This document shows, one piece after another, positions 36,232 through 45,051 of a DNA stretch of 64,000 nucleotides (position 1 is its first letter; each line of letters starts with the position of its first letter). The position numbers and the translations under genes are program-made. The stretch covers positions 2,666,001 through 2,730,000 of the forward strand of contig NZ_BPMV01000001.1 of NCBI RefSeq assembly GCF_019656655.1, given 5' to 3'. The DNA comes from Tsukamurella sp. TY48. GTDB lineage: Bacteria; Actinomycetota; Actinomycetes; Mycobacteriales; Mycobacteriaceae. The notes under the pieces were generated by a model. It ran no database searches. It was not told the origin of the DNA and worked only from the letters and a program-made list of their open reading frames with translations.

Positions 36232-36705
36232 TCAGCGGGACAAGAAGCCGCCGGGGCGTTCTTCCAGAGGCCGGCCCGCGTAGCGGTCGCCACGCTGCGC
36301 CGGAGCGACTCGCTCGACGGGCGACGGTGGTCGCTCCGAGGCCGCCACGAACTCGTCGATCGCGTCGCCGAGGCGAATGTCGTCGCGGTTCAGCCCGGCC
36401 GTGACGCGCCGGCGGGCCTCCTGCGCCGCGGACAGGCGGCGGTGCATCTTCTCCTGCACCTGCTCCAACGCACGATTCGTCGTCAGGGCGATCGACGAGC
36501 CGAGTGCCGCGGGCTCCAGGTGCCGGCTGATGGGGTGCAGGGTGACCCGACGCACCGTCCCGTCGCCGGCTACGCACACCGTGACGGCCTGGTCCGGTGA
36601 TCTGACCTCGGCGGTCATGGCCTCCAGCTCCGCTCGGACTGTCTGGAAGGTCGCTGCCTGCGCCTTCAGGTCCTCGGTCATGGATGCGAAGAAGTCGTCG
36701 GTCAT
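36232..36705 (-). CDS. YbaB/EbfC-like protein
   Basis: 157 residues. The N-terminal helix and central strand region (SPDQAVTVCVAGDGTVRRVTLHP) followed by a long helix match the YbaB fold, with a disordered basic tail (RYAGRPLEERPGGFLSR). YbaB-like proteins are frequent next to WXG100 and toxin genes in mycolata, where their role is unknown. Its start overlaps the stop of the second immunity gene (ATGA), so the two are coupled. Confidence 0.75.
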   Translation of the reverse strand: MTDDFFASMTEDLKAQAATFQTVRAELEAMTAEVRSPDQAVTVCVAGDGTVRRVTLHPISRHLEPAALGSSIALTTNRALEQVQEKMHRRLSAAQEARRRVTAGLNRDDIRLGDAIDEFVAASERPPSPVERVAPAQRGDRYAGRPLEERPGGFLSR

Positions 36706-37412
36706 GAGCGGAGCCGTTTCAGTGCGGTGCGGGCGGCCCGGCGGACGTGAGGGTCGTCGTCGTCCTCGTACGGGGCGATGACGGCGATGTCATCCGGGTT
36801 CCCGATCTTGCCGAGGGTGCGGATGGCCTCGGCGCGGACGACCGGGCGGTCGATGCTCGCGAGCGCGGCCTCGCGGGATTCGGGGCGCCGGAATCGCCCG
36901 AAGTAGGCCACGATCGCTGCTCGGCCGCCGTCCACGATGTCGGGTCTGTGGAACAGGTCCATCATGCGCTGGTAGTCGCTTTCGGTGGCGATGCGGGCCA
37001 GGCTCATGACGGACCATATTTGGGCGTATTCGGGCAGGGCGGGGTCGGCTCGATTGATCTGCCGTGTGAGGGCCTCGATCGCGACGCGGTTGCCTTTCGC
37101 GGCGGGATCGTTGAGAAGGTTGATCAGACCGTAGCGGATCCCCTCCCGGTGCCGTGTCTCGTCACCGGGAATGCGTTCGTCGAGGTGCGTCAGCCAGTCT
37201 GCCGCGACGTCGACCGCGGGAGGGACGGTGGGGAGCCCCGAGATATCGCTGAGCCGTGTCATGCGGACGCCGACCGCGTCCAGATCGTCGACCAATCGGC
37301 GGTCGAAACCGCCTTTGCCCTGAACGTAAGTCTGAGGATACTGGTCGAAGATCTTCTTCCAGTCATCGCCCTTGGGCATACGCACGTAGTGGAAGAGGTC
37401 ATCTTCAGTCAT
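36702..37412 (-). CDS. Orphan HEAT-like immunity paralogue
   Basis: 236 residues. It aligns along its whole length with the immunity protein at 32404-33099. Shared landmarks are MPxGDDW, F(E/D)RRLVDDLxAVGVR, the P(G)(E/D)ETRHR segment, NDPAAKG/DDPAAKG, and the C-terminal RRAARTALKRLR / RRAGETALKKLR. By eye about half the residues agree. No toxin gene follows or precedes it; only a 32-base scar with a toxin-like start lies upstream. It is a candidate orphan immunity gene against a related toxin. Confidence 0.65.
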   Translation of the reverse strand: MTEDDLFHYVRMPKGDDWKKIFDQYPQTYVQGKGGFDRRLVDDLDAVGVRMTRLSDISGLPTVPPAVDVAADWLTHLDERIPGDETRHREGIRYGLINLLNDPAAKGNRVAIEALTRQINRADPALPEYAQIWSVMSLARIATESDYQRMMDLFHRPDIVDGGRAAIVAYFGRFRRPESREAALASIDRPVVRAEAIRTLGKIGNPDDIAVIAPYEDDDDPHVRRAARTALKRLRS

Positions 37413-37470
37413 CGACCTGGTACCCCCATCGGTCCCACGCCGTCGGGGGAGTGCACCGAGGTGGGCGGCA

Positions 37471-37502
37471 TCGAAGTACCACTGCGGATCGACATCGGTC
37501 AT
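37471..37502 (-). pseudogene. Remnant of a second toxin gene start (32-base repeat, copy 2)
   Basis: On the minus strand, ATG at 37502 starts MTDVDPQWYFDAA, matching 31 of 32 bases of the toxin gene start at 34508. The similarity stops at once and the frame runs on into unrelated sequence and then the immunity gene at 37412. It looks like the scar left when a second toxin was deleted or recombined while its immunity gene stayed. Confidence 0.7.
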
Positions 37503-37630
37503 CCACACACCCCCCAGCGTGTACGGCGGCGGACCTGCCTCCCCGCAGTCCCGAACCGCCTGTTCTCCTGGATGCTATCGAAGCCTCTGCGATTGTTCCA
37601 GGAATCCCGCAGTACGCGGAGGCGGGCGGA

Positions 37631-38785
37631 TCAGAAGCGGATCACCTGGCGGACGGCTGTGCCGTCGGCAAGGGCGTCCATGCCCTCGTTGATCTGATCG
37701 AGGGTGATCACACCGGAGATCAGCTTCTCCACCGGCAACCGGCCGGCGCGCCACATGTCCACATATCGCGGGATGTCCCGCTGCGGCACAGCGGATCCCA
37801 GGTAGCTACCGATAATGGTGCGTGCCTCGGCGGTGAGCACCAGCGGGCTGATCTCGGACCGCGCAGCGGGATTCGGCAGGCCCACGGTCACCGTCTTCCC
37901 GCCCACCGCGGTCGCGGCGACGGCGGCCTCGAAGGCCTTCGGATGTCCGGCCGCCTCGATCACGACGGGCGCGCGAACACCCTCCGCGGCAAGCTCTTCC
38001 GGCGTGTATGCGGCATCGGCGCCCAGCTCGCGCACCTGGTCCAGTTTCGCCGCCTGCGCGTCGACACCGATCACGCGGCCGACGGCACCGTCGGCCTTGA
38101 GCGACAGGGCGGTGAGCACGGCGGCCATGCCCACGCCCCCGAGGCCGATGACGATCACGTCGTCGCCGTTCGACGGCGCCCCGGCATTGAGTACCGCGCC
38201 GCCGCCCGTCAGCACCGCGCAACCGAGCACGGCCGCGATGTCCGGGGGTACGTCACCGTCGACCCGGGTCACCGAGCGCGCGTCCACCACGGCGTGCGTC
38301 GCGAACCCGGAGACGCCGAGGTGGTGCTGCACCGCCTCGCCGTCGCGGGAGAGTCGCCGGCCGCCGCCCAGCAGCTCCCCGGCATTGTTCGCGACACTGC
38401 CCGGGGTGCACGGAAGTTGGCCGTCGGTACGGCAATTGGCACACTCGCCGCACCGGGGCAGGAAGGCCATCACCACGCGGTCGCCCACGGCGAGACTGTC
38501 GGCGGCGGCATCGATCGGGCCCGCTCGCTCCGCTCCCGGCGCCAGGGGGCCGAGTTCCTCGATGATGCCCGCCGCCTCGTGGCCCAGCAGCATCGGCACG
38601 GGGCGGACGCGGTTGCCGTCGACCACGGACAGATCGGAATGGCACAGGCCCGCGGCCTCGATCCGCACCAGTACCTCGCCCGGCCCCGGAGCGTCGAGCT
38701 CGAGTTCCGACACGGTGATCGGGTGCGACTCCGAATAGGGCCTGGCCCTACCGATCTCCTCCAGCACGGCCCCGCGGATGCGCAT
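37631..38785 (-). CDS. Zinc-dependent alcohol dehydrogenase (AdhD/class III type)
   Basis: 384 residues; the ATG overlaps the stop of the reductase (TGATG). The catalytic zinc site is GLCHSDLS with GHEAAG, and the structural zinc loop is CGECANCRTDGQLPC. The NAD site is GLGGVGMA. It belongs to the same broad family as mycobacterial AdhD (Rv3086), which follows the mymA monooxygenase. It would oxidise an alcohol made by the neighbouring oxidation system. The substrate is unknown. Confidence 0.88.
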   Translation of the reverse strand: MRIRGAVLEEIGRARPYSESHPITVSELELDAPGPGEVLVRIEAAGLCHSDLSVVDGNRVRPVPMLLGHEAAGIIEELGPLAPGAERAGPIDAAADSLAVGDRVVMAFLPRCGECANCRTDGQLPCTPGSVANNAGELLGGGRRLSRDGEAVQHHLGVSGFATHAVVDARSVTRVDGDVPPDIAAVLGCAVLTGGGAVLNAGAPSNGDDVIVIGLGGVGMAAVLTALSLKADGAVGRVIGVDAQAAKLDQVRELGADAAYTPEELAAEGVRAPVVIEAAGHPKAFEAAVAATAVGGKTVTVGLPNPAARSEISPLVLTAEARTIIGSYLGSAVPQRDIPRYVDMWRAGRLPVEKLISGVITLDQINEGMDALADGTAVRQVIRF

Positions 38786-39807
38786 CAGTACTCGACCTCC
38801 AACTCCGGCGATGTCGGCTTCGCCTGGCACCCCAGAATGTAGCCGTCTTCGGCGTCGTCGGGGTCGAGTCCGTCGGTCACGGCCATCTCGACGGTGCCCT
38901 TGGTGAGCTTGCACAGACAGGTGGCGCACTCGCCCGACTGGCAGGAGTAGGGCACATCGTGGCCGTTGTTGATGAGCACGTCCACCAGCGATTCGCCCTC
39001 GGGCCACGGCACGGTGAACGTGGCACCCAGGTTGTAGACGGTGACCTGCGGTGAATCCGCGGTGACCTCCACCTCGTGCGGCACGATATCGGCGAAGGCA
39101 TCGCCCGACAGCGAGGCGTAGATCTCCTGATGCACCAGCTCACGCGGGGTGCCGATCACCTTCGCCGCTTCCTTGCAGGCGGCCATGAACTCCTCGCGGC
39201 CGCACAGGTAGGTGGGACGCGAGTGATAGGGCGTGAGCAGGGCGGCGAGCATATCGGCGTCGGGGATGCCGCGCTCGGACTCCATCCACCAGATCACGGT
39301 GAGCCGCTCGTTCTCGGCGTCCAGACGGGCGATCTCCTCCCGGAAGATGGTGGCCGCCGGATCGGCGTTCGCGTACAGCAGCGTGATCGGCTGGGTGCCC
39401 GCCGTGAGCGCCGCCGACAGGATCGACATGATCGGCGTGATGCCGCTGCCCGCCGCGAGCAGCAGGATGGGCACGTCCAGGCTCTCCGGCACGAAGACGC
39501 CCGACGGTGGCAGCACCTCCAGCTCGGTGCCGGGGGAGAGGTTGTCGCACAGCCAGTTCGAGGCGTACCCACCCTCCGTGCGCTTCACCGTGACGCCGGG
39601 CCTGCCGGCGGCGAAGGGCGAGGTGTACAGCGAGTACGACCGGGCCACCGAGCCGGTCTGCTCCGAGGGCACCCGAACGGTGATGAACTGCCCAGGCCGG
39701 TAGTCCCACTCCGCGTCGAAGACGAAGGACTTCGCCAGCGCCGTCTCTTCGATCACGTCCGTGACGGTGACGATCTGGCTACGACTCGAATGGGGGGTGA
39801 GACTCAT
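38785..39807 (-). CDS. Ferredoxin-NAD(P)H reductase with 2Fe-2S domain (paralogue)
   Basis: 340 residues. It has the same domain order as the reductase at 264-1304: RSYSLYTSP, YASNWLCD, GSGITPIMS and YLCGREEFM, then 2Fe-2S Cys in CQSGECATC and LGCQA. By eye it is clearly homologous over the full length. KshB and related reductases supply electrons to Rieske or diiron oxygenases. Its operon partner here is the alcohol dehydrogenase; no oxygenase is adjacent, though a BVMO lies 3 kb away. Confidence 0.86.
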   Translation of the reverse strand: MSLTPHSSRSQIVTVTDVIEETALAKSFVFDAEWDYRPGQFITVRVPSEQTGSVARSYSLYTSPFAAGRPGVTVKRTEGGYASNWLCDNLSPGTELEVLPPSGVFVPESLDVPILLLAAGSGITPIMSILSAALTAGTQPITLLYANADPAATIFREEIARLDAENERLTVIWWMESERGIPDADMLAALLTPYHSRPTYLCGREEFMAACKEAAKVIGTPRELVHQEIYASLSGDAFADIVPHEVEVTADSPQVTVYNLGATFTVPWPEGESLVDVLINNGHDVPYSCQSGECATCLCKLTKGTVEMAVTDGLDPDDAEDGYILGCQAKPTSPELEVEY

Positions 39808-39831
39808 GCCCTCCAGGTTATCGGGGCTCCG

Positions 39832-40293
39832 TCATCGCACGGCGCGCGTGCCCTGGCAGGAGCCGGGGAGCGGGAAACCGATGTTGGCGGTGGCGCGGAC
39901 CTTGATCTCGATGGCGCCGGCGCCGGTGGCGACGAACGGGAAGTAGGTCGATCCGCCGCCGGACCCGAGGACGCCCACCTGGTGCAGCGTGCCGGTGGCA
40001 CCGGTGCGGGTGTTGCGCCAGTCGACGGTGACGTCGAGGTTCGATCCGGGGGGCGGTGGGACCAGGGTGGCCGAGCGGCTCACCGACATCGCCATCTGCT
40101 CGGGAACCGGGACGGGCTTACCGTCGGTCCCACTGCGCCAGGCCTGACCTGCGGTGACGAGGATGGCGTTCGGGTAGGCGCGGCACACCTCCGTCTGGGC
40201 GACGGGGTCCTCCGCGTGCGCGGGGGCGGTGAGGAGTCCGGCGGCCACGAGGCTTGCGGCTCCGGCCGAACCGATGGTGCGTGCGATGTTCAT
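39832..40293 (-). CDS. Small secreted protein
   Basis: 153 residues. A signal peptide ends near PAHAEDP; the chosen ATG has GGGAGAT upstream. The mature domain is beta-rich, with one Cys pair (EVCRAYP and GSCQGT). I do not recognise a family. Mycolata export many such small proteins. It is transcribed in the same direction as the ABC1 kinase gene, with a weak CRP-like repeat between. Confidence 0.6.
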   Translation of the reverse strand: MNIARTIGSAGAASLVAAGLLTAPAHAEDPVAQTEVCRAYPNAILVTAGQAWRSGTDGKPVPVPEQMAMSVSRSATLVPPPPGSNLDVTVDWRNTRTGATGTLHQVGVLGSGGGSTYFPFVATGAGAIEIKVRATANIGFPLPGSCQGTRAVR

Positions 40294-40331
40294 GGTGATC
40301 TCCCTTCCTGCGGGGATGATCGCTCGCGCGG

Positions 40332-40347
40332 CGTGAGGTGTTTCACA
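40332..40347. promoter_or_regulatory. Weak CRP-like site CGTGA-N6-TCACA
   Basis: One half-site is exact and the other has one mismatch. It overlaps the end of the ABC1 kinase gene and lies about 46 bases before the secreted-protein start. It also contains the perfect repeat AGGTGT-TTC-ACACCT. It is much weaker support than the two perfect sites near the ABC exporter. Confidence 0.3.
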
Positions 40348-41698
40348 CCTGCATCGCCCGCCAGGCGGCGTGCTCGCGGCCCAGCTCCGTGGACGGCGCC
40401 TCGCCGTAGATCCACTCACGGCAGATCGCGTGCCAATCGGCCGCGGCCTCCAGGCTGCCGATCATGCCGAAGGTGAGCAGCTCCGCGCGGCGGGAGAAGG
40501 TGTGCGCGGCAGGCATGCGCAGCGGGGGATCGGCCTCGGGCGGCGTGGTCGCCACGGCCACCGCCCGCTTCACCTCGGCGGAGGTGATGGTGGTGACGCC
40601 CGACCGCAGGTGCCACGGCGCCGACAGCCGGAAGTACCGCAGCAGAGTCTCGGGCGAGGGGCCCTCGCCGCGCAGCGCACCCACCGCGCGCAGCAGATCC
40701 GCAAGATCCTCACCTCGGCCGGTGTCGGCGGCCGTGAAGCAATCCCGTTCGAACGCAGCCGATTCCGGGCCCAGTGTCTTGTAGAGTCCGTAGTCCAGGA
40801 AGGCGAGCCGGCCGTCCGGGCACACGAGCACGTTCCCGGCGTGCGGGTCGCCGCAGAACTCGCCGTCGCCGAAGACGCCGCCCACGTAGAACCGGTGCAG
40901 GATCTCCCCGGCCCGGTCGCGGTCGGCCTGCGGCGCCGTCTCCAGGGAGCCGAACCGCTCGCCCGGAACGAACTCGGTCACCAGGACCCGTGGGCCGCTC
41001 AGCTCCGGGAGCGGCGCGGGAACCCGGATGAAGGGGTGGCCCGCGTACCGCCGGGCCACCGTCGCCTGGGCCTCGCACTCGCCCTGGTAGTCGAGCTCGG
41101 CCAGGATGGTCTCGCTGATCTCCAGGAGCACCGATTCGGTGCGGATCGCGGTGGTGCGGCGTCCGCGCCACATGGTGAGCAGCAGGCCGAGGTTCTTCAG
41201 GTCGGCGCGGATCGCGGCCTCGATACCCGGGTACTGCACCTTCACCGCCACATCGCGGCCGTCCGCGGTGACCGCCCGGTGCACCTGCCCGATCGACGCG
41301 GCGGCCATCGGCTCGGGATCGATCTCGGCGAACGCGCCGCGCGGGCAATCCGCCTCGATCACGGCCTTGACCTCGCTGAACTCGGCGCCGGGCGCCCGGT
41401 CGGTGAGGGCGGTGAGCTTCTCCTGGAAGGCGGGCAGGGCGTGCTCCGGCACCAGCCCCAGGTCGACGGTGGCCAGGGCCTGGCCGACCTTCATCGCGGC
41501 GCCCCGCATGGACCCGAGCACCGTGACCAGCCGGTCCGCCGCGCGCAGCGCCGCCTTCTCCTCCGCCGCGGCGCGCTGCTCGGGCGTGGTGGCCCGATTG
41601 GCGGCCCGCGTCACCGTGCGGTCCACCGCCTGGCGCGCCACCGCGCCGCCCAGCTTCGCCCCGCGCCGCAGCCGCGTGGCCGGGTCGTCTTCGCTCAT
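40343..41698 (-). CDS. ABC1/UbiB-family atypical kinase
   Basis: 451 residues. The UbiB/ABC1 signatures are present: KVGQALA, AAASIGQVHRA, the Lys in VAVKVQYPG, EFCGDPHAGNVL and LDYG. The family are atypical protein-kinase-like ATPases linked to quinone and lipid metabolism. The open frame extends past the chosen ATG toward a divergent BVMO, but the upstream part is not conserved. It may share the operator region at 41726-41749. Confidence 0.86.
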   Translation of the reverse strand: MSEDDPATRLRRGAKLGGAVARQAVDRTVTRAANRATTPEQRAAAEEKAALRAADRLVTVLGSMRGAAMKVGQALATVDLGLVPEHALPAFQEKLTALTDRAPGAEFSEVKAVIEADCPRGAFAEIDPEPMAAASIGQVHRAVTADGRDVAVKVQYPGIEAAIRADLKNLGLLLTMWRGRRTTAIRTESVLLEISETILAELDYQGECEAQATVARRYAGHPFIRVPAPLPELSGPRVLVTEFVPGERFGSLETAPQADRDRAGEILHRFYVGGVFGDGEFCGDPHAGNVLVCPDGRLAFLDYGLYKTLGPESAAFERDCFTAADTGRGEDLADLLRAVGALRGEGPSPETLLRYFRLSAPWHLRSGVTTITSAEVKRAVAVATTPPEADPPLRMPAAHTFSRRAELLTFGMIGSLEAAADWHAICREWIYGEAPSTELGREHAAWRAMQV

Positions 41699-41725
41699 GC
41701 GCCCAGGGTAGTCCGGTATTGAAAT

Positions 41726-41749
41726 CCGACGGTATTCGAATACCATCGG
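41726..41749. promoter_or_regulatory. 24-base near-perfect palindrome before the second BVMO (candidate operator)
   Basis: CCGACGGTATTC and its near inverse GAATACCATCGG form 12-bp arms with one mismatch. It sits 5 bases before the BVMO ATG and between two divergent genes. TetR-type regulators bind palindromes of this size. It shares no sequence with the operator near 1347. Confidence 0.6.
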
Positions 41750-41754
41750 TATCC

Positions 41755-43242
41755 ATGACGCACGACGTGATCATCGTAGGGGCCGGCTTCGGCGGCATGG
41801 GTGCCGCGATCGAGCTGGGACGGATGGGCATCGACGATGTGGTGATCCTCGAGCGCGAGGACGATCTGGGCGGAACCTGGCACGTCAACCACTACCCGGG
41901 CCTGGCCGTCGACATCGCCTCCGTGACCTACTCGTACTCCTTCGAGCCGAACCCGAACTGGTCGCGCCTGTACGCCCCGGGCGCAGAGCTCAAGGCCTAC
42001 GCGAGCCACGTCGCCGACAAGTACGACCTGCGCCGGACGATGCGCTTCGGGGTGGACGTTAAGGGCGCCCGCTGGGATGCCGAGGCCGCCGAGTGGGAGG
42101 TCACCGTGGTGCGCGACGGCGGGCTCGAGGAGAAGCTGCGCACCCGCTACCTGATCACCGCCACCGGCTTCCTCAGCCAGCCCAAACTGCCCGATATCGA
42201 GGGTATCGAGGACTTCGCCGGCACCGTGATCCACAGCGCCCAGTGGGACGACGACGCCGATCTCGCGGGCCGCCGGATCGGCGTGATCGGCACCGGCGCC
42301 ACCGGCGTGCAGCTGGTGCCCGAACTGGCCAAGGTGGCCGGACGGCTCACCGTCTTCCAGCGCACCCCGATCTGGGTGGTGCCCAAGGTCGACTTCGCGG
42401 TACCCGCCGCCGTGCGCGGCCTGTTCGGCGCCCTCCCCATGACCCAGCGCGCGGCCCGGCTCGCGAACTCCACCGCACTCGAAATCCTCAGCACCGTGGG
42501 CGTTCTCAACTACAAGTACGGGCACCGGTTCAACTCCGTGGCCGCGCTCCTGGCCAAGGCGCACATGTTCGCTCAGGTGCGCGACAAGCGGACCCGCGCC
42601 GCACTCACCCCGCAGTACTCCTTCGGCTGCAAGCGCCCCACCTTCTCCAACACGTACTTCCCGACCTTCGCCCGCGAGAACACGACGCTGGAACCCGGCG
42701 CCATCCGCCGGGTGCTGCCCCGCGGCATCGAAATGGCCGACGGCACCGTCCACGAGATCGACACCCTCGTCCTGGCCACCGGATTCTCGCTGTGGGAGAA
42801 GAACTTCCCCGCCATCGATGTGACCGGCCGCGACGGCGTGAACCTCGGCGAGTTCTGGCGCACCACGCGGTTCCAGGCCTACGAGGGCATGGCGATCCCC
42901 AAGTTCCCCAACTTCTTCAGCCTGCACAGCCCGTACAGCTACACCGGCCTGTCGTACTTCTGGACCATCGAGGCGCAGATGGTGCACCTGCGCCGCGTGC
43001 TCGACGAGGCGCGCCGCAGGGATGCACGCACCGTCGAGGTGACCGAACGGGCGAACGCCGAATTCCTCGACACGATGAGTGACCGCCTGGGCCGCTCGGT
43101 GTTCCAGCTCGGATCGTGCGAGGGCAGCCACAGCTACTACTTCGATCCGCACGGCGAGGCCACGCTGCTGCGCCCCAGCTCCGTGATCGGCGCGCGGCGC
43201 GACGCCCGCACCTTCCCGATCGACGACTACGCGTTCAACTGA
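41755..43242 (+). CDS. FAD-dependent Baeyer-Villiger-type monooxygenase (second copy)
   Basis: 495 residues. GAGFGG (FAD) at residues 9-14, FAGTVIHSAQWDDD (Baeyer-Villiger fingerprint) near residue 153, and IGTGAT (NADPH) near residue 177. Its length equals that of the paralogue at 4200-5687, but the sequences differ widely. The ATG chosen lies 5 bases after the palindrome and lacks a good ribosome site, so a leaderless or short-leader message is likely. It is divergent from the ABC1 kinase and its end overlaps an opposing hydrolase by 16 bases. Confidence 0.86.
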   Translation: MTHDVIIVGAGFGGMGAAIELGRMGIDDVVILEREDDLGGTWHVNHYPGLAVDIASVTYSYSFEPNPNWSRLYAPGAELKAYASHVADKYDLRRTMRFGVDVKGARWDAEAAEWEVTVVRDGGLEEKLRTRYLITATGFLSQPKLPDIEGIEDFAGTVIHSAQWDDDADLAGRRIGVIGTGATGVQLVPELAKVAGRLTVFQRTPIWVVPKVDFAVPAAVRGLFGALPMTQRAARLANSTALEILSTVGVLNYKYGHRFNSVAALLAKAHMFAQVRDKRTRAALTPQYSFGCKRPTFSNTYFPTFARENTTLEPGAIRRVLPRGIEMADGTVHEIDTLVLATGFSLWEKNFPAIDVTGRDGVNLGEFWRTTRFQAYEGMAIPKFPNFFSLHSPYSYTGLSYFWTIEAQMVHLRRVLDEARRRDARTVEVTERANAEFLDTMSDRLGRSVFQLGSCEGSHSYYFDPHGEATLLRPSSVIGARRDARTFPIDDYAFN

Positions 43243-43838
43243 TCGAGCGCGGCGATCAACGCCTCGGCCGCCTTGGCCGGAGCCCCGGACTTCGCCGGTG
43301 CCAGATCGTGCGCCGCGCTGACCTCGACGATCGTGGTGGGTCCGGCGACCAGCGCCGCCGCCTCCGCCAGTTCCTCGGGAGTGGCGAACGGATCACGCTT
43401 GCCGTGCACGAACACCGTCGGGATCACGATCTCGGGCAGGTGTGCCGTGCGCGCCTTCTCCGGCCGCCCCGGCGGGTGCAGCGGATAGGACGACAGCAGC
43501 AGTGCATCGGGCCGGACGGGGCCCTCTGCCACCGCCATCGACGCCATCCGGCCGCCGTAACTGTGCCCGCCCCAGATCACCGGACCGTCGATCTCGAGCA
43601 GCGCGGCGGTCTCCGCGAAGGCGGCCCGATCGGCCGCCTGACCCGACGGTGACGGCGGCCCCTTCGGGCGCAACCGTCGATAAGGCAGATCGATGCGGAC
43701 GGTGCGCACCCCGCGCGGCGCCAATTCCTCGCCGAGCAGGCGCAACATCGCCGCATCGCGATTGCCGCCCGCGCCGTGCGCCAGGATCAGGGTGGCGCGC
43801 ACCGGACCGTCGGGATCGTGAATGGAGAGCCAGGTCAC
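43227..43838 (-). CDS. Small alpha/beta hydrolase (KANL3/Tex30-like)
   Basis: 203 residues from a GTG. It has the small-hydrolase layout: HGAGGNRDAAML after the first strand, nucleophile elbow GGHSYGGRM, acidic residue in VHGKRDPF and the last His in SAAHDL. The family hydrolyses unknown ester or thioester substrates in the cytosol. It is convergent with the second BVMO, which it overlaps by 16 bases, and divergent from the racemase gene. Confidence 0.8.
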   Translation of the reverse strand: MTWLSIHDPDGPVRATLILAHGAGGNRDAAMLRLLGEELAPRGVRTVRIDLPYRRLRPKGPPSPSGQAADRAAFAETAALLEIDGPVIWGGHSYGGRMASMAVAEGPVRPDALLLSSYPLHPPGRPEKARTAHLPEIVIPTVFVHGKRDPFATPEELAEAAALVAGPTTIVEVSAAHDLAPAKSGAPAKAAEALIAALDQLNA

Positions 43839-43871
43839 CCGGCCAGCCTACGGGCAAGTTAACGTGCATTC

Positions 43872-44966
43872 ATGACGCAGACGAAGCAGGGCCCCCTCGC
43901 GGGCCTGAAGGTGATCGAGTTCGCGGGCCTGGGCCCCGCACCGCACGCGGCCATGCTGCTGGCCGACCAGGGAGCCGACGTGGTCTCGGTGCAGCGACCC
44001 GGCGTGGGCGTGGCCGGACTCACCGGCAAGGCACAGGGCGTCAAGCGCGGCCGCACCATCGTCGAGGCCGATCTGAAGAACCCCGACGACATCGCGAAGA
44101 TCCTCGACCTGATCGACCGCGCCGACGTGATCGTCGAGGGCTTCCGCCCCGGCGTCATGGAGCGCCTCGGCCTCGGCCCCGACGTGGTGCTCGAGCGCAA
44201 CCCGCGCCTCGTCTTCGCCCGGATGACCGGCTGGGGCCAGGAGGGCCCGTTCGCGCAGCGCGCCGGCCACGACATGAACTACATCTCGCTCACCGGCCTG
44301 CTGCACGCCATCGGCCGCAAGGGCGAGCGCCCCGTGCCGCCGCTGAACCTGGTGGGCGACTTCGCCGGCGGCTCGATGTTCCTCGTCTTCGGCGTGCTCG
44401 CCGCGCTGTACGAGCGCAACACCTCGGGCAAGGGGCAGGTGATCGACGTCGCGATGGTCGACGGTGCCTCCCTCATCGGGCAGATGCAGTGGGACTTCCG
44501 CGGCCAGGGCATCTGGAGCGATGAGCGCGGCGTGAACACCCTCGACGGCGGCGCGCCCTTCTACGACACCTACGAGTGCTCCGACGGCAAGTACATCTCC
44601 GTGGGCGCGATCGAGCCGCAGTTCTTCGCCGAGCTGCTGGACAAGCTGGGCCTCAAGCAGGAGGACCTGCCCTACCAGCTGGATCAGGCGCGGTGGCCCG
44701 AGCTCCGGGCCGCGCTGGAGGCCGCGATCAAGACCAAGTCCCGCGACGAGTGGGCCGAGGTCTTCCTCGATTCCGATGCCTGTGTGGCGCCGATCCTCAC
44801 CTTCGAGGAGGCCCCGAAGCATCCGCACATGGCCGCGCGGAACAACCTGCCGCAGGTGGGCGGCGTGACCGCTCCGGCTCCCGCACCCCGCTTCTCCCGC
44901 ACGCCCGCCGCGGCGCCGCAGGAACCGTCGGTGGATGTCGCAGACGCCGACACCCTCTGGCGCTAG
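43872..44966 (+). CDS. Alpha-methylacyl-CoA racemase (CoA-transferase family III)
   Basis: 364 residues. The active-site residues expected for the racemase branch are present: His in AGHDMNYISLTG, Asp in LVGDFAGG and Glu in GAIEPQFF. These match the triad of the mycobacterial racemase Mcr, which epimerises 2-methylacyl-CoA esters of branched lipids and sterol side chains. It ends just before a long hairpin that can terminate it and the opposing protease. Confidence 0.9.
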   Translation: MTQTKQGPLAGLKVIEFAGLGPAPHAAMLLADQGADVVSVQRPGVGVAGLTGKAQGVKRGRTIVEADLKNPDDIAKILDLIDRADVIVEGFRPGVMERLGLGPDVVLERNPRLVFARMTGWGQEGPFAQRAGHDMNYISLTGLLHAIGRKGERPVPPLNLVGDFAGGSMFLVFGVLAALYERNTSGKGQVIDVAMVDGASLIGQMQWDFRGQGIWSDERGVNTLDGGAPFYDTYECSDGKYISVGAIEPQFFAELLDKLGLKQEDLPYQLDQARWPELRAALEAAIKTKSRDEWAEVFLDSDACVAPILTFEEAPKHPHMAARNNLPQVGGVTAPAPAPRFSRTPAAAPQEPSVDVADADTLWR

Positions 44967-44975
44967 TCGCATTCT

Positions 44976-45040
44976 GAAACCGGCGGAATCCGCGGCCTCA
45001 CGGCGCTGGGCGTCGTATCGCCGCGGATGACGCCGGTTTC
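44976..45040. terminator. Bidirectional terminator hairpin
   Basis: GAAACCGGCG (44976-44985) pairs with CGCCGGTTTC (45031-45040), and an inner ATCCGCGG/CCGCGGAT helix extends the stem. It lies between the convergent racemase and protease stops. Confidence 0.7.
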
Positions 45041-45051
45041 GGGAGCGGGTG

